A stretch of DNA of 64,000 nt from an uncultured Anaerolineae bacterium (GCA_903822545.1 CAIJPN010000069.1:1-64000); one strand, 5' to 3'; shown: positions 8,324 to 18,794, counted from the first letter of the stretch. Numbers and translations: made by a program. Notes: generated by a model not told the origin, from the sequence alone.

Positions 8324-9384
8324 CCAGGCTGGCGTACGATCTCGACCTGCCTGAACTGGCTGAACTGGTCAAATCTTGGAACGAACCCGCATACCGAGCA
8401 AAACAGATCTGGCAGGGGCTCTACCAGCACTTCTGGCAGGACCCCGATGAGTTCACCAGCCTGCCCAAGTCGCTGCGCGACAAAATGAAGGCTGAACTTG
8501 AGTTTTCAGTCCTAAAACCATCCATTGTGCTGGATGCGTCAGACAAGCAAACGCGCAAAATCCTGTTTGAACTACCAGATGGCAAACGCATCGAAGCCGT
8601 GCTGATGCGTTACGACCCCACCACAACCGAATCGGGAAAATCTGGGCGTATTCGCCGCACATTGTGCATCTCCACCCAGGTGGGCTGCGCCATGGGCTGC
8701 ACTTTTTGCGCCACCGGGCAAATGGGTTTTACCCGCCACCTGAGCAGTGGTGAAATTGTGGCACAAATCATGTATTACGCGCGTTATCTTAATAACGTGG
8801 ATGAACGTGTTACCAATATTGTGCTCATGGGCATGGGCGAACCTTTCCACAATTACGATAACACCATGGCGGCCATCGACCGTTTGAACGACCCGGATGG
8901 CTACAATTTTGGTGCGCGACGATTTACCATCTCCACCTCCGGGCTGGTTCCTGCCATCCAGCGCTTTGCCGAAGAAAAGCGGCAGGTCAACCTGGCGGTT
9001 TCGCTCCACGCCAGCGAGAATGAGCGGCGCACAGGCATGATGCCGGTCAACAAGCGCTACAAAATCGAGGAGTTGATCCAGGCCTGTCGAGATTATGTCA
9101 ACGCAACCGGCCGGCGCATCACCTTCGAATGGGCGCTCATCCACGGCATCAACGACACCCCTGAAGAAGCCCGCAAATTGGCCTCCCTGCTCAAAGGGAT
9201 GCTCTGCCACGTTAACGCCATCCCGCTCAACCCCACCACCGGTTATACTGGCCAGGCCACTACACGCGAGCGCGCCGAAATTTTCCGCGCCACGCTGGAG
9301 CAGGCTGGTATCCCCTGCACCATTCGCATGCGGCGTGGGATTGATATCCAGGCTGGCTGTGGCCAGTTGGCTTCACGTGTTTGA
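8320..9384 (+). CDS. rlmN: Dual-specificity 23S rRNA/tRNA adenosine C2-methyltransferase (354 aa)
   Basis: RlmN is a radical SAM enzyme that methylates C2 of A2503 in 23S rRNA and A37 of some tRNAs. The 4Fe-4S motif CxxxCxxC is at Cys123, Cys127 and Cys130 (GCAMGCTFC). The C-terminal Cys347 in IQAGCGQLA is the expected methyl-carrier Cys. The MGMGEPFHNYDN and VSLHASENERR segments are family signatures, and the length is typical. It overlaps the upstream HAD gene by ATGA. Cfr, a resistance paralogue methylating C8, is less likely given the overall match to RlmN motifs and the housekeeping neighbours. Confidence 0.95.
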   Translation: MTRLAYDLDLPELAELVKSWNEPAYRAKQIWQGLYQHFWQDPDEFTSLPKSLRDKMKAELEFSVLKPSIVLDASDKQTRKILFELPDGKRIEAVLMRYDPTTTESGKSGRIRRTLCISTQVGCAMGCTFCATGQMGFTRHLSSGEIVAQIMYYARYLNNVDERVTNIVLMGMGEPFHNYDNTMAAIDRLNDPDGYNFGARRFTISTSGLVPAIQRFAEEKRQVNLAVSLHASENERRTGMMPVNKRYKIEELIQACRDYVNATGRRITFEWALIHGINDTPEEARKLASLLKGMLCHVNAIPLNPTTGYTGQATTRERAEIFRATLEQAGIPCTIRMRRGIDIQAGCGQLASRV

Positions 9385-9417
9385 TTTAGTGTGTAAAAAG
9401 CGGATTTTAAGAATTAA

Positions 9418-9423
9418 TATAAT
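9418..9423 (+). promoter_or_regulatory. -10 element before the glycosyltransferase-NHL gene
   Basis: TATAAT 86 nt before ATG 9509. No convincing -35 is seen. Confidence 0.4.
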
Positions 9424-9508
9424 GGCTACGCGCAGTTTTATAATTTTCCTTGCCATTTTCCTACTGGGAATATAAAATCAAACTCATTCTGTTCACCTGA
9501 GAGAAACT

Positions 9509-12500
9509 ATGACGATCACCGATAACCTGCCCGGACTTAAAAAACTCCCTTCCGATAATAGACCTGACAAAAAAACCGCGCTTCTTGACCACACGCCAAT
9601 CCCTGGCCTGCCCTGGCTAACAACCGAGGTAATGGTCTTTGCCATCATCGTAATTTTGGCGGTTATCAGCCGATTTTACAATCTCGGCGCGCGCGTGATG
9701 AGTCATGATGAAAGCCTGCACACCTATTTTTCATATAACCTATCGCAGGGGTTAGGCTACGAACATAACCCAATGATGCATGGCCCATTGCAATTCCACC
9801 TGATCGCGTTAAGCTACACCATCTTTGGCTCCAGCGATTTCACAGCGCGCATCCCGGCGGCCCTGTTCAGCATAGCAACCGTGGCGCTGGCCTGGCTGTG
9901 GCGGCGCTACCTGGGGCGATTTGGGGCGCTGGCAGCCGGACTGATGGTTTTGATATCGCCTTTCTTGCTCTATTATGGACGCTATACGCGCGAAGACCCA
10001 TACGTTGGCGTTTCGTTGTTCTTGATGCTTTATGCAATCCTGCGCTATTTCGAAACTGGACAGGCCAAATACATTTACCTGATCTCTGGCTCACTGGTTA
10101 TTCATTACCTGACGAAAGAAACTTCGTACATTTACAATGCCCAAATCCTGATCTTCCTGGCACTTTACTTCATCATCCGTGTCATTCGCCGGCCGTGGGA
10201 AGATGACAACCTTTTCCGCGGATTTTTGGTTACACTCATGGTCGGGGCTTTGTTGCTGGGTGCCACTGGCTTCCTGGCAATCAGCACAAAAAGCACAGAT
10301 GAACCGAGCAGCACCCAGGTAGCCGCCCCGGCAGACCCGAATGCAGAAACCCCACTGGCAGCACCCATCAGCAGCGGGATTTCACCCGTGGCAGTGGCAG
10401 CAGGGCTGACAGCTTTGGCAGTAGTGGTAGCCTTGTTTTTCCTGTTTCGCGGTTTTGGCCTGGAAAACATCCGCCAGGAACGTTCCTTTGACCTGTTGAT
10501 CGTTTTTGGGACGCTGGTTTTGCCACACCTGTCGGCGCTGCCGGTTCACCTGATTGGGTGGAATTCGCTTGACTACACCAGCCAGGGATTGATGCGCACA
10601 TCCCTGTTCCTGGTGCCGCTGGCGCTGGTTTCAATTGGCATTGGCATCTGGTGGAATGCCCAGGTCTGGACGCGTATGGCGATCATCTTTTGGGCGCCCT
10701 ACGCACTGCTCTATACCACCATCTTCACCAATGGCGCCGGATTCTTCACCGGCGTGGTGGGATCACTCGGTTACTGGCTGGAGCAGCAGGGCGTTCAGCG
10801 TGGCTCACAGCCCTGGTACTACTATGTGCTCATCACTATTCCCATGTACGAATTCCTGCCAGCGTTGGGAAGCCTGCTCGGGCTGTATTACAGCATCCGG
10901 GGCGCGTTCCAGAAAACGGAAGATGTAGCCGGGGCGTTCGAGGAAAACCCCGGCACATTCAGCACCCGCACCAACATCGTCACCCTGCTCGGGTTTTGGA
11001 GCTTCACCAGCATCCTGGCCCTGACCATTGCCGGGGAAAAAATGCCCTGGTTGACCTTCCACATGGCGTTGCCAATGGCATTGTGGGCCGGATGGGCGCT
11101 CAACGAGGTAATCACACGCGTTAACTGGGAAGATTTTCTCCAGCGCAAACCGCTGGTCGTTTTTGCGGTGGCAGCCGTTTTCGTTTTGAGCATCGCCGGG
11201 GTATTGATCGCGCTGATGGGTGACCCACGCCCATTCCAGGGCAGCGAATTAACGCAGCTCAAAGTCACCACCTCGTTTATCTTCTCTGTGCTGGGGCTGG
11301 GCGCCAGCCTGTGGGCGCTGACCCGGCTCCTGGAAGGCTGGGGATTCAAGCAAGTGATGTATCTCAACCTGCTGGCATTTTTTGGCATCCTGGCAGTGCT
11401 GACAACGCGCGCATCCATCCGCGCCAATTACCTGATGTATGACAGCGGGCAGGAATACCTGGTATATGCCCACGGCTACACCGGTGTTAAAGATGTGCTG
11501 CGACAGGTAAAAGAGCTTTCAGAAAAGACTACCGGCGGCATGGATATTGTGGTGGCCTATGACGATGATGTCTCGTGGCCAATGTCCTGGTATATGCGCG
11601 AATTCCCCAAGGCGCGTTTCTATGGCGCAACTCCCACCCGTGATCTGCGCGAAGTGCCGGCTATCATCGTTGGAGACAATAATTTCGCCAAAATCGAGCC
11701 GATCGTGGGAAATTATTTCTACAGATTCGATTACATCCGCATGGTCTGGCCCAACCAGGATTATTTTGGACTGACCAGTGAACGCTTTATCAACGCCCTC
11801 ATCGACCCGGCTATGCGTGCCGCCATCTTTGACATCTGGCTAAACCGGGACTATTCCAAATATGCCGAGGTCACCGGCAGCCAATCGCTGACCGATGAAA
11901 CCTGGGAGCCATCTGACAAAATGCGGCTCTATGTGCGCAAAGATGTAGCCACCAAGATTTGGAAATACGGCGCTTCGCCGGTCGAGGCCGCCCCGCAGGT
12001 AGACCCTTACGAGAAGGGTAAAATCCAGCTGGCAGCAGACTTGATGGTTAGCAGTGCAGGGGCCGGAGATGGCCAGTTCAACGCCCCGCGCGGAATCGCG
12101 TTTGCGCCAGATGGCAGCTTTTATGTGGCAGATTCTCGCAATCATCGCATCCAACACTTTGACAAGGCTGGCAAATTTATAGGACAGTGGGGCTCTTTTG
12201 CCGATAATAGCCTGCAAAGCGCCCCGGCGGGTGGTCTGAACGAGCCCTGGGGTGTGGCAGTTGGCCCGGATGGCAGTGTGTATGTTACAGACACCTGGAA
12301 TCATCGGGTGCAGAAATTCTCGTCGAATGGCAACCCGCTCAAGATGTGGGGTGTCTTTGGCCTGCCCGACCAGCCTAATGCGCTCTACGGCCCACGCGGG
12401 ATTGCCGTGGACAAGAATGGGCATGTGTATGTGGCCGATACCGGCAACAAACGCATCGTCATCTTTGACCAGGATGGCAATGTGCTCGGACAGTTCGGCA

Positions 12501-12922
12501 GCGAAGGCGCAGAAGCTGGTCAATTCTACGAACCTGTGGATGTAAAACTTGACGGGCAGGGATTCCTGTACGTCACTGACGCATGGAACCAGCGTGTGCA
12601 GGTTTTTGCGCCATCTGAAGATGGCATCACCTTTATGCCCCACATGCAATGGGATGTGGCAGGCTGGTTCAGCCAGTCACTGGATAACAAGCCTTACATC
12701 GCTATTGCCCCCAATGGAAACGTTTTTATCACAGACCCAGAAGGCTATCGTGTGGTTGAGTTTGATAAAGATGGGGATTACATCCAGTCTTGGGGTGATT
12801 ATGGGCAGGAAGATTTTGCCTTTGGACTTCCATCAGGCATCGCTATTGATGCGGGGGGGAAAGTCTGGGTAACGGATGCTGGCAACGGCCGGGTGATGCA
12901 ATTCACAGCGCCGCAAAAGTAA
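9509..12922 (+). CDS. Membrane glycosyltransferase (GT39/Agl23-like) fused to a six-bladed NHL propeller (1137 aa)
   Basis: Residues about 40-620 form a polytopic membrane domain with the layout of GT-C glycosyltransferases (dolichyl-phosphate-mannose transferase / TIGR03663 type). The first external loop carries the expected acidic motif (MSHDESLHTYF, then HNPMMHGPLQFHL) and a YYGRYTREDPYVG segment resembling a second catalytic loop. Ten or more hydrophobic segments follow, plus a Pro/Ala-rich loop near 270-290. Residues about 630-840 are soluble. From about 845 to the end there are six NHL repeats (for example PRGIAFAPDGSFYVADSRNHR, PSGIAIDAGGKVWVTDAGNG), enough for one closed beta-propeller, probably extracytoplasmic. 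It likely transfers a sugar from a polyprenyl-phosphate donor to a protein or lipid acceptor; acceptor recognition by the propeller is inference. It is monocistronic and ends at a terminator. Confidence 0.85.
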   Translation: MTITDNLPGLKKLPSDNRPDKKTALLDHTPIPGLPWLTTEVMVFAIIVILAVISRFYNLGARVMSHDESLHTYFSYNLSQGLGYEHNPMMHGPLQFHLIALSYTIFGSSDFTARIPAALFSIATVALAWLWRRYLGRFGALAAGLMVLISPFLLYYGRYTREDPYVGVSLFLMLYAILRYFETGQAKYIYLISGSLVIHYLTKETSYIYNAQILIFLALYFIIRVIRRPWEDDNLFRGFLVTLMVGALLLGATGFLAISTKSTDEPSSTQVAAPADPNAETPLAAPISSGISPVAVAAGLTALAVVVALFFLFRGFGLENIRQERSFDLLIVFGTLVLPHLSALPVHLIGWNSLDYTSQGLMRTSLFLVPLALVSIGIGIWWNAQVWTRMAIIFWAPYALLYTTIFTNGAGFFTGVVGSLGYWLEQQGVQRGSQPWYYYVLITIPMYEFLPALGSLLGLYYSIRGAFQKTEDVAGAFEENPGTFSTRTNIVTLLGFWSFTSILALTIAGEKMPWLTFHMALPMALWAGWALNEVITRVNWEDFLQRKPLVVFAVAAVFVLSIAGVLIALMGDPRPFQGSELTQLKVTTSFIFSVLGLGASLWALTRLLEGWGFKQVMYLNLLAFFGILAVLTTRASIRANYLMYDSGQEYLVYAHGYTGVKDVLRQVKELSEKTTGGMDIVVAYDDDVSWPMSWYMREFPKARFYGATPTRDLREVPAIIVGDNNFAKIEPIVGNYFYRFDYIRMVWPNQDYFGLTSERFINALIDPAMRAAIFDIWLNRDYSKYAEVTGSQSLTDETWEPSDKMRLYVRKDVATKIWKYGASPVEAAPQVDPYEKGKIQLAADLMVSSAGAGDGQFNAPRGIAFAPDGSFYVADSRNHRIQHFDKAGKFIGQWGSFADNSLQSAPAGGLNEPWGVAVGPDGSVYVTDTWNHRVQKFSSNGNPLKMWGVFGLPDQPNALYGPRGIAVDKNGHVYVADTGNKRIVIFDQDGNVLGQFGSEGAEAGQFYEPVDVKLDGQGFLYVTDAWNQRVQVFAPSEDGITFMPHMQWDVAGWFSQSLDNKPYIAIAPNGNVFITDPEGYRVVEFDKDGDYIQSWGDYGQEDFAFGLPSGIAIDAGGKVWVTDAGNGRVMQFTAPQK

Positions 12923-12940
12923 ATCGGACAGTCGGCAAGC

Positions 12941-12970
12941 GAAGGGGCGGGCGAAACCGCCCCTTCTTCT
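12941..12970 (+). terminator. Intrinsic terminator after the glycosyltransferase gene
   Basis: A 10-bp GC-rich stem (12941-12950 with 12957-12966), loop GCGAAA, and a short T/C-rich tail. Confidence 0.7.
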
Positions 12971-12979
12971 TGCGAGTGG

Positions 12980-12985
12980 TATAAT
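12980..12985 (+). promoter_or_regulatory. -10 element of sucCD
   Basis: TATAAT 50 nt before ATG 13036. The -35 is weak because the region is occupied by the preceding terminator. Confidence 0.55.
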
Positions 12986-13035
12986 CCCCAATTGGCACGA
13001 CTGACACATCTCAGAATATTTCCAGGGAGACCGGA

Positions 13036-14172
<1,137 letters not shown>

Positions 14173-14175
14173 CCC

Positions 14176-15036
14176 ATGAGCATCTTAGTCAACAAAGATA
14201 CGCGCCTGCTGGTGCAGGGCATTACCGGCAGCGAGGGCCTGTTCCACACCCGGCAGATGGTAGCCTATGGCACGAACGTTGTTGCGGGCATGACCCCCGG
14301 CAAAGGCGGCCAGTGGGTCGATGAGAAAATCCCGGTGTTTGACTCGGTTAAAATGGCTGTGGAAGCCACCGAAGCCAATGCCAGCATCATCTTCGTCCCG
14401 GCACGCAACGCAGCCGACTCAATCTTCGAAGCCGCAGATGCCGGCATCCCCTTCATCGTCTGCATCACCGAAGGCGTACCGGTCAGCGATATGATGCGCG
14501 TGCGCAACTACATCGACCAGAAGAAAGTCCGGCTGCTCGGGCCAAACTGCCCCGGCCTGCTGACTCCGGGCGAAGCCAAAGTGGGCATCATCCCCGGCAA
14601 CATCGCCATCCCCGGCAACGTGGGCATCGTCTCACGCTCTGGCACGCTGACCTATGAAGTACTCTACGCGCTCAAACAGGTTGGCATGGGTGCAACCACC
14701 TGCGTTGGCATCGGCGGCGACCCGGTCAACGGCACCAACTTCATCGATGTGCTCTCGCTGTTTGAAGCCGACCCGCACACCGAAAAAGTCGTCATGATCG
14801 GCGAAATCGGAGGCAACGATGAAGAAAAAGCAGCCGAATTCATCGCCACCCGCATGACCAAACCGGTCGTTTCCTTCATCGCCGGGCAAACTGCCCCTCC
14901 CGGAAAGCGTATGGGCCACGCGGGCGCCATCATCGAAGGCGGCACAGGCACAGCAGCCGACAAGATCAAATCCCTGCAATCGGCAGGCGTCAAAGTGGCA
15001 CACCACCCCGAAGAAATCCCATCCCTTCTGGCATAA
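14176..15036 (+). CDS. sucD: Succinate-CoA ligase alpha subunit (286 aa)
   Basis: The alpha subunit carries the CoA-binding Rossmann domain and the phospho-His. Visible signatures are [17 protein letters not shown] at the N terminus, [24 protein letters not shown] and the active-site His in [10 protein letters not shown]. The length is normal for the family. GGAG at 14163-14166 provides the ribosome-binding site inside the end of sucC. A terminator at 15050-15085 closes the operon. Confidence 0.97.
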   Translation: MSILVNKDTRLLVQGITGSEGLFHTRQMVAYGTNVVAGMTPGKGGQWVDEKIPVFDSVKMAVEATEANASIIFVPARNAADSIFEAADAGIPFIVCITEGVPVSDMMRVRNYIDQKKVRLLGPNCPGLLTPGEAKVGIIPGNIAIPGNVGIVSRSGTLTYEVLYALKQVGMGATTCVGIGGDPVNGTNFIDVLSLFEADPHTEKVVMIGEIGGNDEEKAAEFIATRMTKPVVSFIAGQTAPPGKRMGHAGAIIEGGTGTAADKIKSLQSAGVKVAHHPEEIPSLLA

Positions 15037-15049
15037 CTCACGCAAACGT

Positions 15050-15085
15050 AACAACCCTCCCATAAAACCGGGAGGGTTGTTTTAT
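15050..15085 (+). terminator. Intrinsic terminator after sucD
   Basis: An 11-bp stem, ACAACCCTCCC (15051-15061) with GGGAGGGTTGT (15070-15080), followed by TTTATT. Confidence 0.9.
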
Positions 15086-15130
15086 TACCAGCACCAATCA
15101 GCCAACAAAAGGCTTGTCAAATCCTATCAA

Positions 15131-15160
15131 AACAACAAAGGGCAGGTCAAAGACCTGCCC
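15131..15160 (-). terminator. Terminator-like hairpin after acpP
   Basis: On the minus strand GGGCAGGTC and GACCTGCCC (15160-15152 and 15148-15140) form a 9-bp stem with a 3-nt loop, followed by TTTGTTGTTTT. It belongs to the same GGGCAGG hairpin family as 6735-6764. Confidence 0.75.
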
Positions 15161-15182
15161 CAGGCATGTATAATCGAAACGA

Positions 15183-15416
15183 TTAGCGATGAGAGTCGAT
15201 ATACTTGACCGCTTCGCCAACGGTGGTGATTTTCTGGGCGTCTTCGTCAGAAATCTCCGCGCCGAATTTATCTTCAAAAGCCATAATCAGTTCAACCAGA
15301 TCGAGCGAATCGGCTTCCAAGTCATCGCGGAAGCTGGCAGTCATCGTCACCTTGCCTTCGTCAACACCGAGCAGGTCAATGATAATTGCCTTGATTTCAG
15401 AATAAGTGTCAGACAT
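15183..15416 (-). CDS. acpP: Acyl carrier protein (77 aa)
   Basis: This is the carrier of growing acyl chains in type II fatty acid synthesis. It is small, acidic and helical, with the phosphopantetheine site Ser37 in the EADSLDLVE motif. Its length is typical. AAGGAGG precedes the ATG. It stands alone, facing sucD convergently and fni divergently, and away from the fabF/fabH genes at 37.9-40.2 kb that would use it. Confidence 0.97.
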   Translation of the reverse strand: MSDTYSEIKAIIIDLLGVDEGKVTMTASFRDDLEADSLDLVELIMAFEDKFGAEISDEDAQKITTVGEAVKYIDSHR

Positions 15417-15507
15417 ACAATCCTCCTTGGATTATTTTTTTTATGGAATTAGGCGATGGCAATTCTACCACCACCTTTGAGAATTCATTAGACAGGAACA
15501 CAGCACA

Positions 15508-16530
15508 ATGTCAAAAGTTGCGCCAATCGAACAAAGAAAAGATGACCACATCAAAATTAATCTAGAAAAAGATGTGCGCTCCGCGCTGACCACCGGGCTG
15601 GAACGCTACCGCTTCACGCACGAAGCCCTGCCCGAGCTGGACCTGGACGCGGTGGAAACCGCCCTGACGCTTTTTGGCAAAAAACTGGCAGCCCCCCTGC
15701 TGGTTTCATCCATGACCGGCGGGACAAAAGATGCCGGGGCAATCAACCTGCGCCTGGCAGAAGCAGCCCAGGCCTGCGGCATCGCCATGGGCGTGGGCAG
15801 CCAGCGTGCCGCGCTGGAACACCCCGAACAGGCCGAATCCTTCCAGGTACGCAAAATTGCCCCGGATATCCTGCTCTTTGCCAACCTGGGCGCAGTCCAA
15901 CTCAACTACGGCTACGGCCCGGATGAGTGCCACCGCGCCGTAGAAATGATCGAAGCTGATGCGCTCTACCTGCACCTGAACCCACTCCAGGAGGCTGTCC
16001 AGCACGGGGGTGATGTCAACTTTGCCGGGCTTGGGAAAAAAATCGAAGAAATCTGCAAAAAACTGCCGGTGCCGGTTATCGCCAAAGAAGTTGGCTGGGG
16101 CATCTCTGAAAAAACTGCCCGGCGGCTGGCTGAGTGTGGCATAGCCGCCATCGACGTGGCCGGGGCAGGCGGCACAAGCTGGTCACAAGTGGAAATGTAC
16201 CGCGCCCCAGACGCCTTCCTGCGCAGCCTGGCAGCCACCTTTGTTGGCTGGGGTATCCCAACCGCAGAATCCATCTTAAACGTTAAGAAATCCGTCCCAG
16301 ATATGACCATCTTCGCCAGTGGCGGCCTGAAAGATGGCCTGGATGTAGCCAAATGCCTGGCCCTGGGCGCCACCCTGGGCGGCATGGCCGGGCCATTCCT
16401 GAAAGCTGCCGCCGTTTCTACCGAAAATACCATCGAAATGATACAACTGACCCAAAAACAGCTCCAGGTGACGATGTTCTGCGCCGGGGCCGGGAATCTT
16501 GCAGGGTTGGAAGGGAAGCTGGTTGTATAA
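15508..16530 (+). CDS. fni: Type 2 isopentenyl-diphosphate delta-isomerase (340 aa)
   Basis: An FMN- and NADPH-dependent enzyme that interconverts isopentenyl and dimethylallyl diphosphate, supplying the allylic primer for the polyprenyl synthase two genes downstream. Signatures are RKDDHI at 10-15, SSMTGG, GVGSQR, HLNPLQE(A)VQHGG and the FMN phosphate-binding [21 protein letters not shown] / GMAGPFL region. TIM-barrel length is normal. AGGA precedes ATG 15508. The stop codon overlaps a TATAAT (16525-16530) that may serve the next gene. Confidence 0.95.
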   Translation: MSKVAPIEQRKDDHIKINLEKDVRSALTTGLERYRFTHEALPELDLDAVETALTLFGKKLAAPLLVSSMTGGTKDAGAINLRLAEAAQACGIAMGVGSQRAALEHPEQAESFQVRKIAPDILLFANLGAVQLNYGYGPDECHRAVEMIEADALYLHLNPLQEAVQHGGDVNFAGLGKKIEEICKKLPVPVIAKEVGWGISEKTARRLAECGIAAIDVAGAGGTSWSQVEMYRAPDAFLRSLAATFVGWGIPTAESILNVKKSVPDMTIFASGGLKDGLDVAKCLALGATLGGMAGPFLKAAAVSTENTIEMIQLTQKQLQVTMFCAGAGNLAGLEGKLVV

Positions 16531-16582
16531 TTTGAACCAAGTAAAACTCAATCTCGAACTGAAAGATTAACAGGGCTATCAG

Positions 16583-17536
16583 ATGGCAATTCCCGATTTT
16601 GAAAGCGTCATGCTTCCTCTACTAAAATATGCAAACAATGGACAACCTCACAAATTCAGTGACGCTTGTGATGCAATCGCAAAGCAATTTGGGGTAACAG
16701 AGCCAGAACTGCGTCTGTTACTGCCGAGTGGAAGGTATCCGATTTTCAGAAGTCGGGTTAGTTGGGCAAAAACCTATCTTGCGAAAGCCCTGCTGCTAGA
16801 AGTGCCCAACAGAGGCACTTTCCAAATAACACAAAGAGGTTTAGATACTCTTAAAGTAAATATTTCAAAAATTGATGTAGAGTATTTACGTCAGTACCCA
16901 GAATTTCTTGAATTTCAACACCGCTCAAAAGCAAATACAGATACCAGCACCAAACCCCAAAAAGGTACAACACCTATTGAGCCTGAAATTAAACCAATAA
17001 TGCAAAAAGAACAAACGCCTGATGAACTTCTGGAAAATGCTTATTGGGAATTACAGACAACGCTGGCACAGGATTTACTAAAGCAGATTGAACAATGTTC
17101 ATCTGGATTTTTTGAAAACGTAGTGGTTGATTTGTTGGTAGCAATGGGATATGGGGGCAGTCGAAAGGATGCTGCTCAAGTTGTTGGCAAAAGCGGAGAC
17201 GGCGGCATCGATGGCATCATCAAAGAAGATCTATTAGGGCTTGATGCTATTTACATTCAAGCAAAAAAATGGAAGAATGGCAGTCCCGTATCTCGTCCCG
17301 AAATTCAAAAGTTCGTTGGCGCTCTCCAGGGACACCATGCTTCTAAAGGCATCTTCATAACCACCGCACGATTCGCTGAAACCGCCAAAGAATATGTAAG
17401 AAACCTTAACAGCAAAGTAATTCTCATTGATGGGGAAGAACTTGCAAAATACATGATTGACTTCAATATTGGGGTTACTTTAAGAGAAACTTACCAGATC
17501 AAGAAAATTGATTTCGATTATTTTATAGAAGAATAA
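16583..17536 (+). CDS. Mrr-type restriction endonuclease (317 aa)
   Basis: Residues about 1-105 resemble the Mrr N-terminal winged-helix DNA-binding domain (PDFESVMLPLLKYANNG, FQITQRGLDTL). Residues about 165-290 form the Mrr_cat PD-(D/E)XK domain: FFENVVVDLLVAMGYGG, then the catalytic GDGGIDGII and IYIQAKKW (D...QxK). Mrr enzymes cleave foreign, usually methylated, DNA. The acidic and basic catalytic residues are all present. The gene is more AT-rich than its neighbours and sits between two isoprenoid genes, suggesting acquisition by transfer. No cognate methyltransferase is nearby, as expected for a modification-dependent (type IV) enzyme. TATAAT at 16525-16530 may be its -10. Confidence 0.9.
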   Translation: MAIPDFESVMLPLLKYANNGQPHKFSDACDAIAKQFGVTEPELRLLLPSGRYPIFRSRVSWAKTYLAKALLLEVPNRGTFQITQRGLDTLKVNISKIDVEYLRQYPEFLEFQHRSKANTDTSTKPQKGTTPIEPEIKPIMQKEQTPDELLENAYWELQTTLAQDLLKQIEQCSSGFFENVVVDLLVAMGYGGSRKDAAQVVGKSGDGGIDGIIKEDLLGLDAIYIQAKKWKNGSPVSRPEIQKFVGALQGHHASKGIFITTARFAETAKEYVRNLNSKVILIDGEELAKYMIDFNIGVTLRETYQIKKIDFDYFIEE

Positions 17537-17564
17537 GTTTACAAGAAACCAGACAGGAAACCCC

Positions 17565-18572
17565 ATGACCGAAATCCTTCAAGACCTACTTCCAGCGATT
17601 GAAAACGAACTGCAATGCCAGGTTGCGCGCCTGAACCAGCCGCGCACGCGCGAATTCCATGAAATGCTCACTTACCACATGGGCTGGACAGGCGAAGGCG
17701 CCGGGCCGGAAGCCACCGGCAAACGCATCCGCCCGCTGCTGGTGCTTTTAACAGCAGCCAGTGCCGGATCAGATTGGAAAACCGCCCTGCCAGCCGCCGC
17801 CGCTGCTGAACTCGTCCACAACTTCTCGTTGGTGCATGATGACATCGAAGACAACTCTGACAAACGACGTGGGCGCGAAACCGTCTGGAAAAAATGGGGC
17901 ACCCCAATGGGCATCAACGCCGGGGATGCGCTATTTGTGCTCTCCAACCAGGCCATGCTCAACCTTTCGGGCAGCTACCCCGCCGAAGATGTGCTGCGCG
18001 CCGCACAGGTGCTGCATGACACCTGTCTCGATCTGACACGCGGCCAATACCTGGATATGTCTTACCAACCCCGCCAAAACCTGGCGGTGGAAGATTACTG
18101 GCCGATGATCAGCGGCAAAACCGCTGCCCTGCTGGCAACGTGCTGCCACATCGGCGCGATCCTGGCTGGAGCAGACTCCCCCACCGAAGACGCCTACCGC
18201 TCATTCGGCCACTATCTCGGCCTGGCCTTCCAGGTACAAGATGACATCCTGGGCATCTGGGGCAACGAAGCCATCACCGGCAAATCCGCCGCATCTGACC
18301 TGCTGGAAGGCAAGAAATCCCTGCCGGTGCTGGTTGGGCTGAGCAAAAAAGGTAGGTTCGCCGCCCGCTGGGCGCAGGGGCCGATCCAACCCGATGAAGT
18401 TGAAGAACTGGCCGAAATCCTGGCCACAGAAGGCGGCTATGGCTACTCGCATGAAATCGCCAGGCAAATGACCGACCTGGCACTTACAAGCCTGCGCGAA
18501 GCCGATCCACAGGGTGAGGCTGGTGAAGCCCTGACCCAACTGGCCGAAAAACTGCTCAAACGCCAGGCTTGA
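17565..18572 (+). CDS. Polyprenyl diphosphate synthase (trans-isoprenyl type, 335 aa)
   Basis: It extends allylic diphosphates with IPP to make C15-C20 or longer polyprenyl diphosphates for quinones, carotenoids or lipid carriers; chain length cannot be read off confidently. The first Asp-rich motif is intact (VHDDIEDNSDKRRGR). The second is QVQDDILGIWGN, i.e. DDxxG with the later Asp replaced by Asn, as in a subset of bacterial enzymes where this motif is relaxed. KRIRPLLVLL is the IPP-binding Lys-Arg segment and TGKSAASDLLEGKKSLP the downstream Lys region. Together with fni it forms an isoprenoid block interrupted by the Mrr gene. The TGA stop lies inside the -35 box of the tRNA-Gly promoter. 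Confidence 0.93.
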   Translation: MTEILQDLLPAIENELQCQVARLNQPRTREFHEMLTYHMGWTGEGAGPEATGKRIRPLLVLLTAASAGSDWKTALPAAAAAELVHNFSLVHDDIEDNSDKRRGRETVWKKWGTPMGINAGDALFVLSNQAMLNLSGSYPAEDVLRAAQVLHDTCLDLTRGQYLDMSYQPRQNLAVEDYWPMISGKTAALLATCCHIGAILAGADSPTEDAYRSFGHYLGLAFQVQDDILGIWGNEAITGKSAASDLLEGKKSLPVLVGLSKKGRFAARWAQGPIQPDEVEELAEILATEGGYGYSHEIARQMTDLALTSLREADPQGEAGEALTQLAEKLLKRQA

Positions 18573-18597
18573 CACACCTCGCCGGGCTGGCTATAAT
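18569..18597 (+). promoter_or_regulatory. Consensus sigma-70-type promoter of tRNA-Gly
   Basis: TTGACA (18569-18574), exactly 17 nt, TATAAT (18592-18597): a perfect match to the housekeeping consensus. The -35 overlaps the stop codon of the upstream gene. Confidence 0.92.
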
Positions 18598-18612
18598 CCG
18601 CTTCGCTCAAGC

Positions 18613-18684
18613 GCGGGCGTAGTTCAGTGGTAGAACGCGTGCTTCCCAAGCACGATATCGTGGGTTCGAATCCCATCGCCCGCT
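18613..18684 (+). tRNA. tRNA-Gly (anticodon CCC)
   Basis: The acceptor GCGGGCG (18613-18619) pairs with CGCCCGC (18677-18683). The anticodon arm is CGTGC-TTCCCAA-GCACG and the T-arm GTGGGTTCGAATCCCAT. CCA is not encoded. Confidence 0.95.
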
Positions 18685-18712
18685 CAAATACAACCTCCAG
18701 ATTAAGCCTATA

Positions 18713-18751
18713 CCTGCGCCCATTTTAGAATGGGCGCAGGCCGTTTTTTTT
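18713..18751 (+). terminator. Intrinsic terminator after tRNA-Gly
   Basis: A perfect 12-bp stem (18713-18724 with 18729-18740), loop TTAG, then an eight-T run (18744-18751). Confidence 0.93.
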
Positions 18752-18794
18752 CGGGCAACTTTTACGAGGGATCATCCCTTTATGCTAAATCATG

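Noticed and set aside
9422-9475. 17-codon hydrophobic mini-ORF (MATRSFIIFLAIFLLGI) before the glycosyltransferase gene
   Set aside because: Its ATG overlaps the only plausible -10 element and it has no ribosome-binding site, so it would not be transcribed from that promoter.
15169-15174. TATAAT on the plus strand before the acpP stop
   Set aside because: No plus-strand gene follows before fni at 15508, and the intervening DNA is acpP on the other strand.
18443-18676. Minus-strand ORF beginning MGFEPTISCLG
   Set aside because: This is the antisense reading of tRNA-Gly, a common false ORF.
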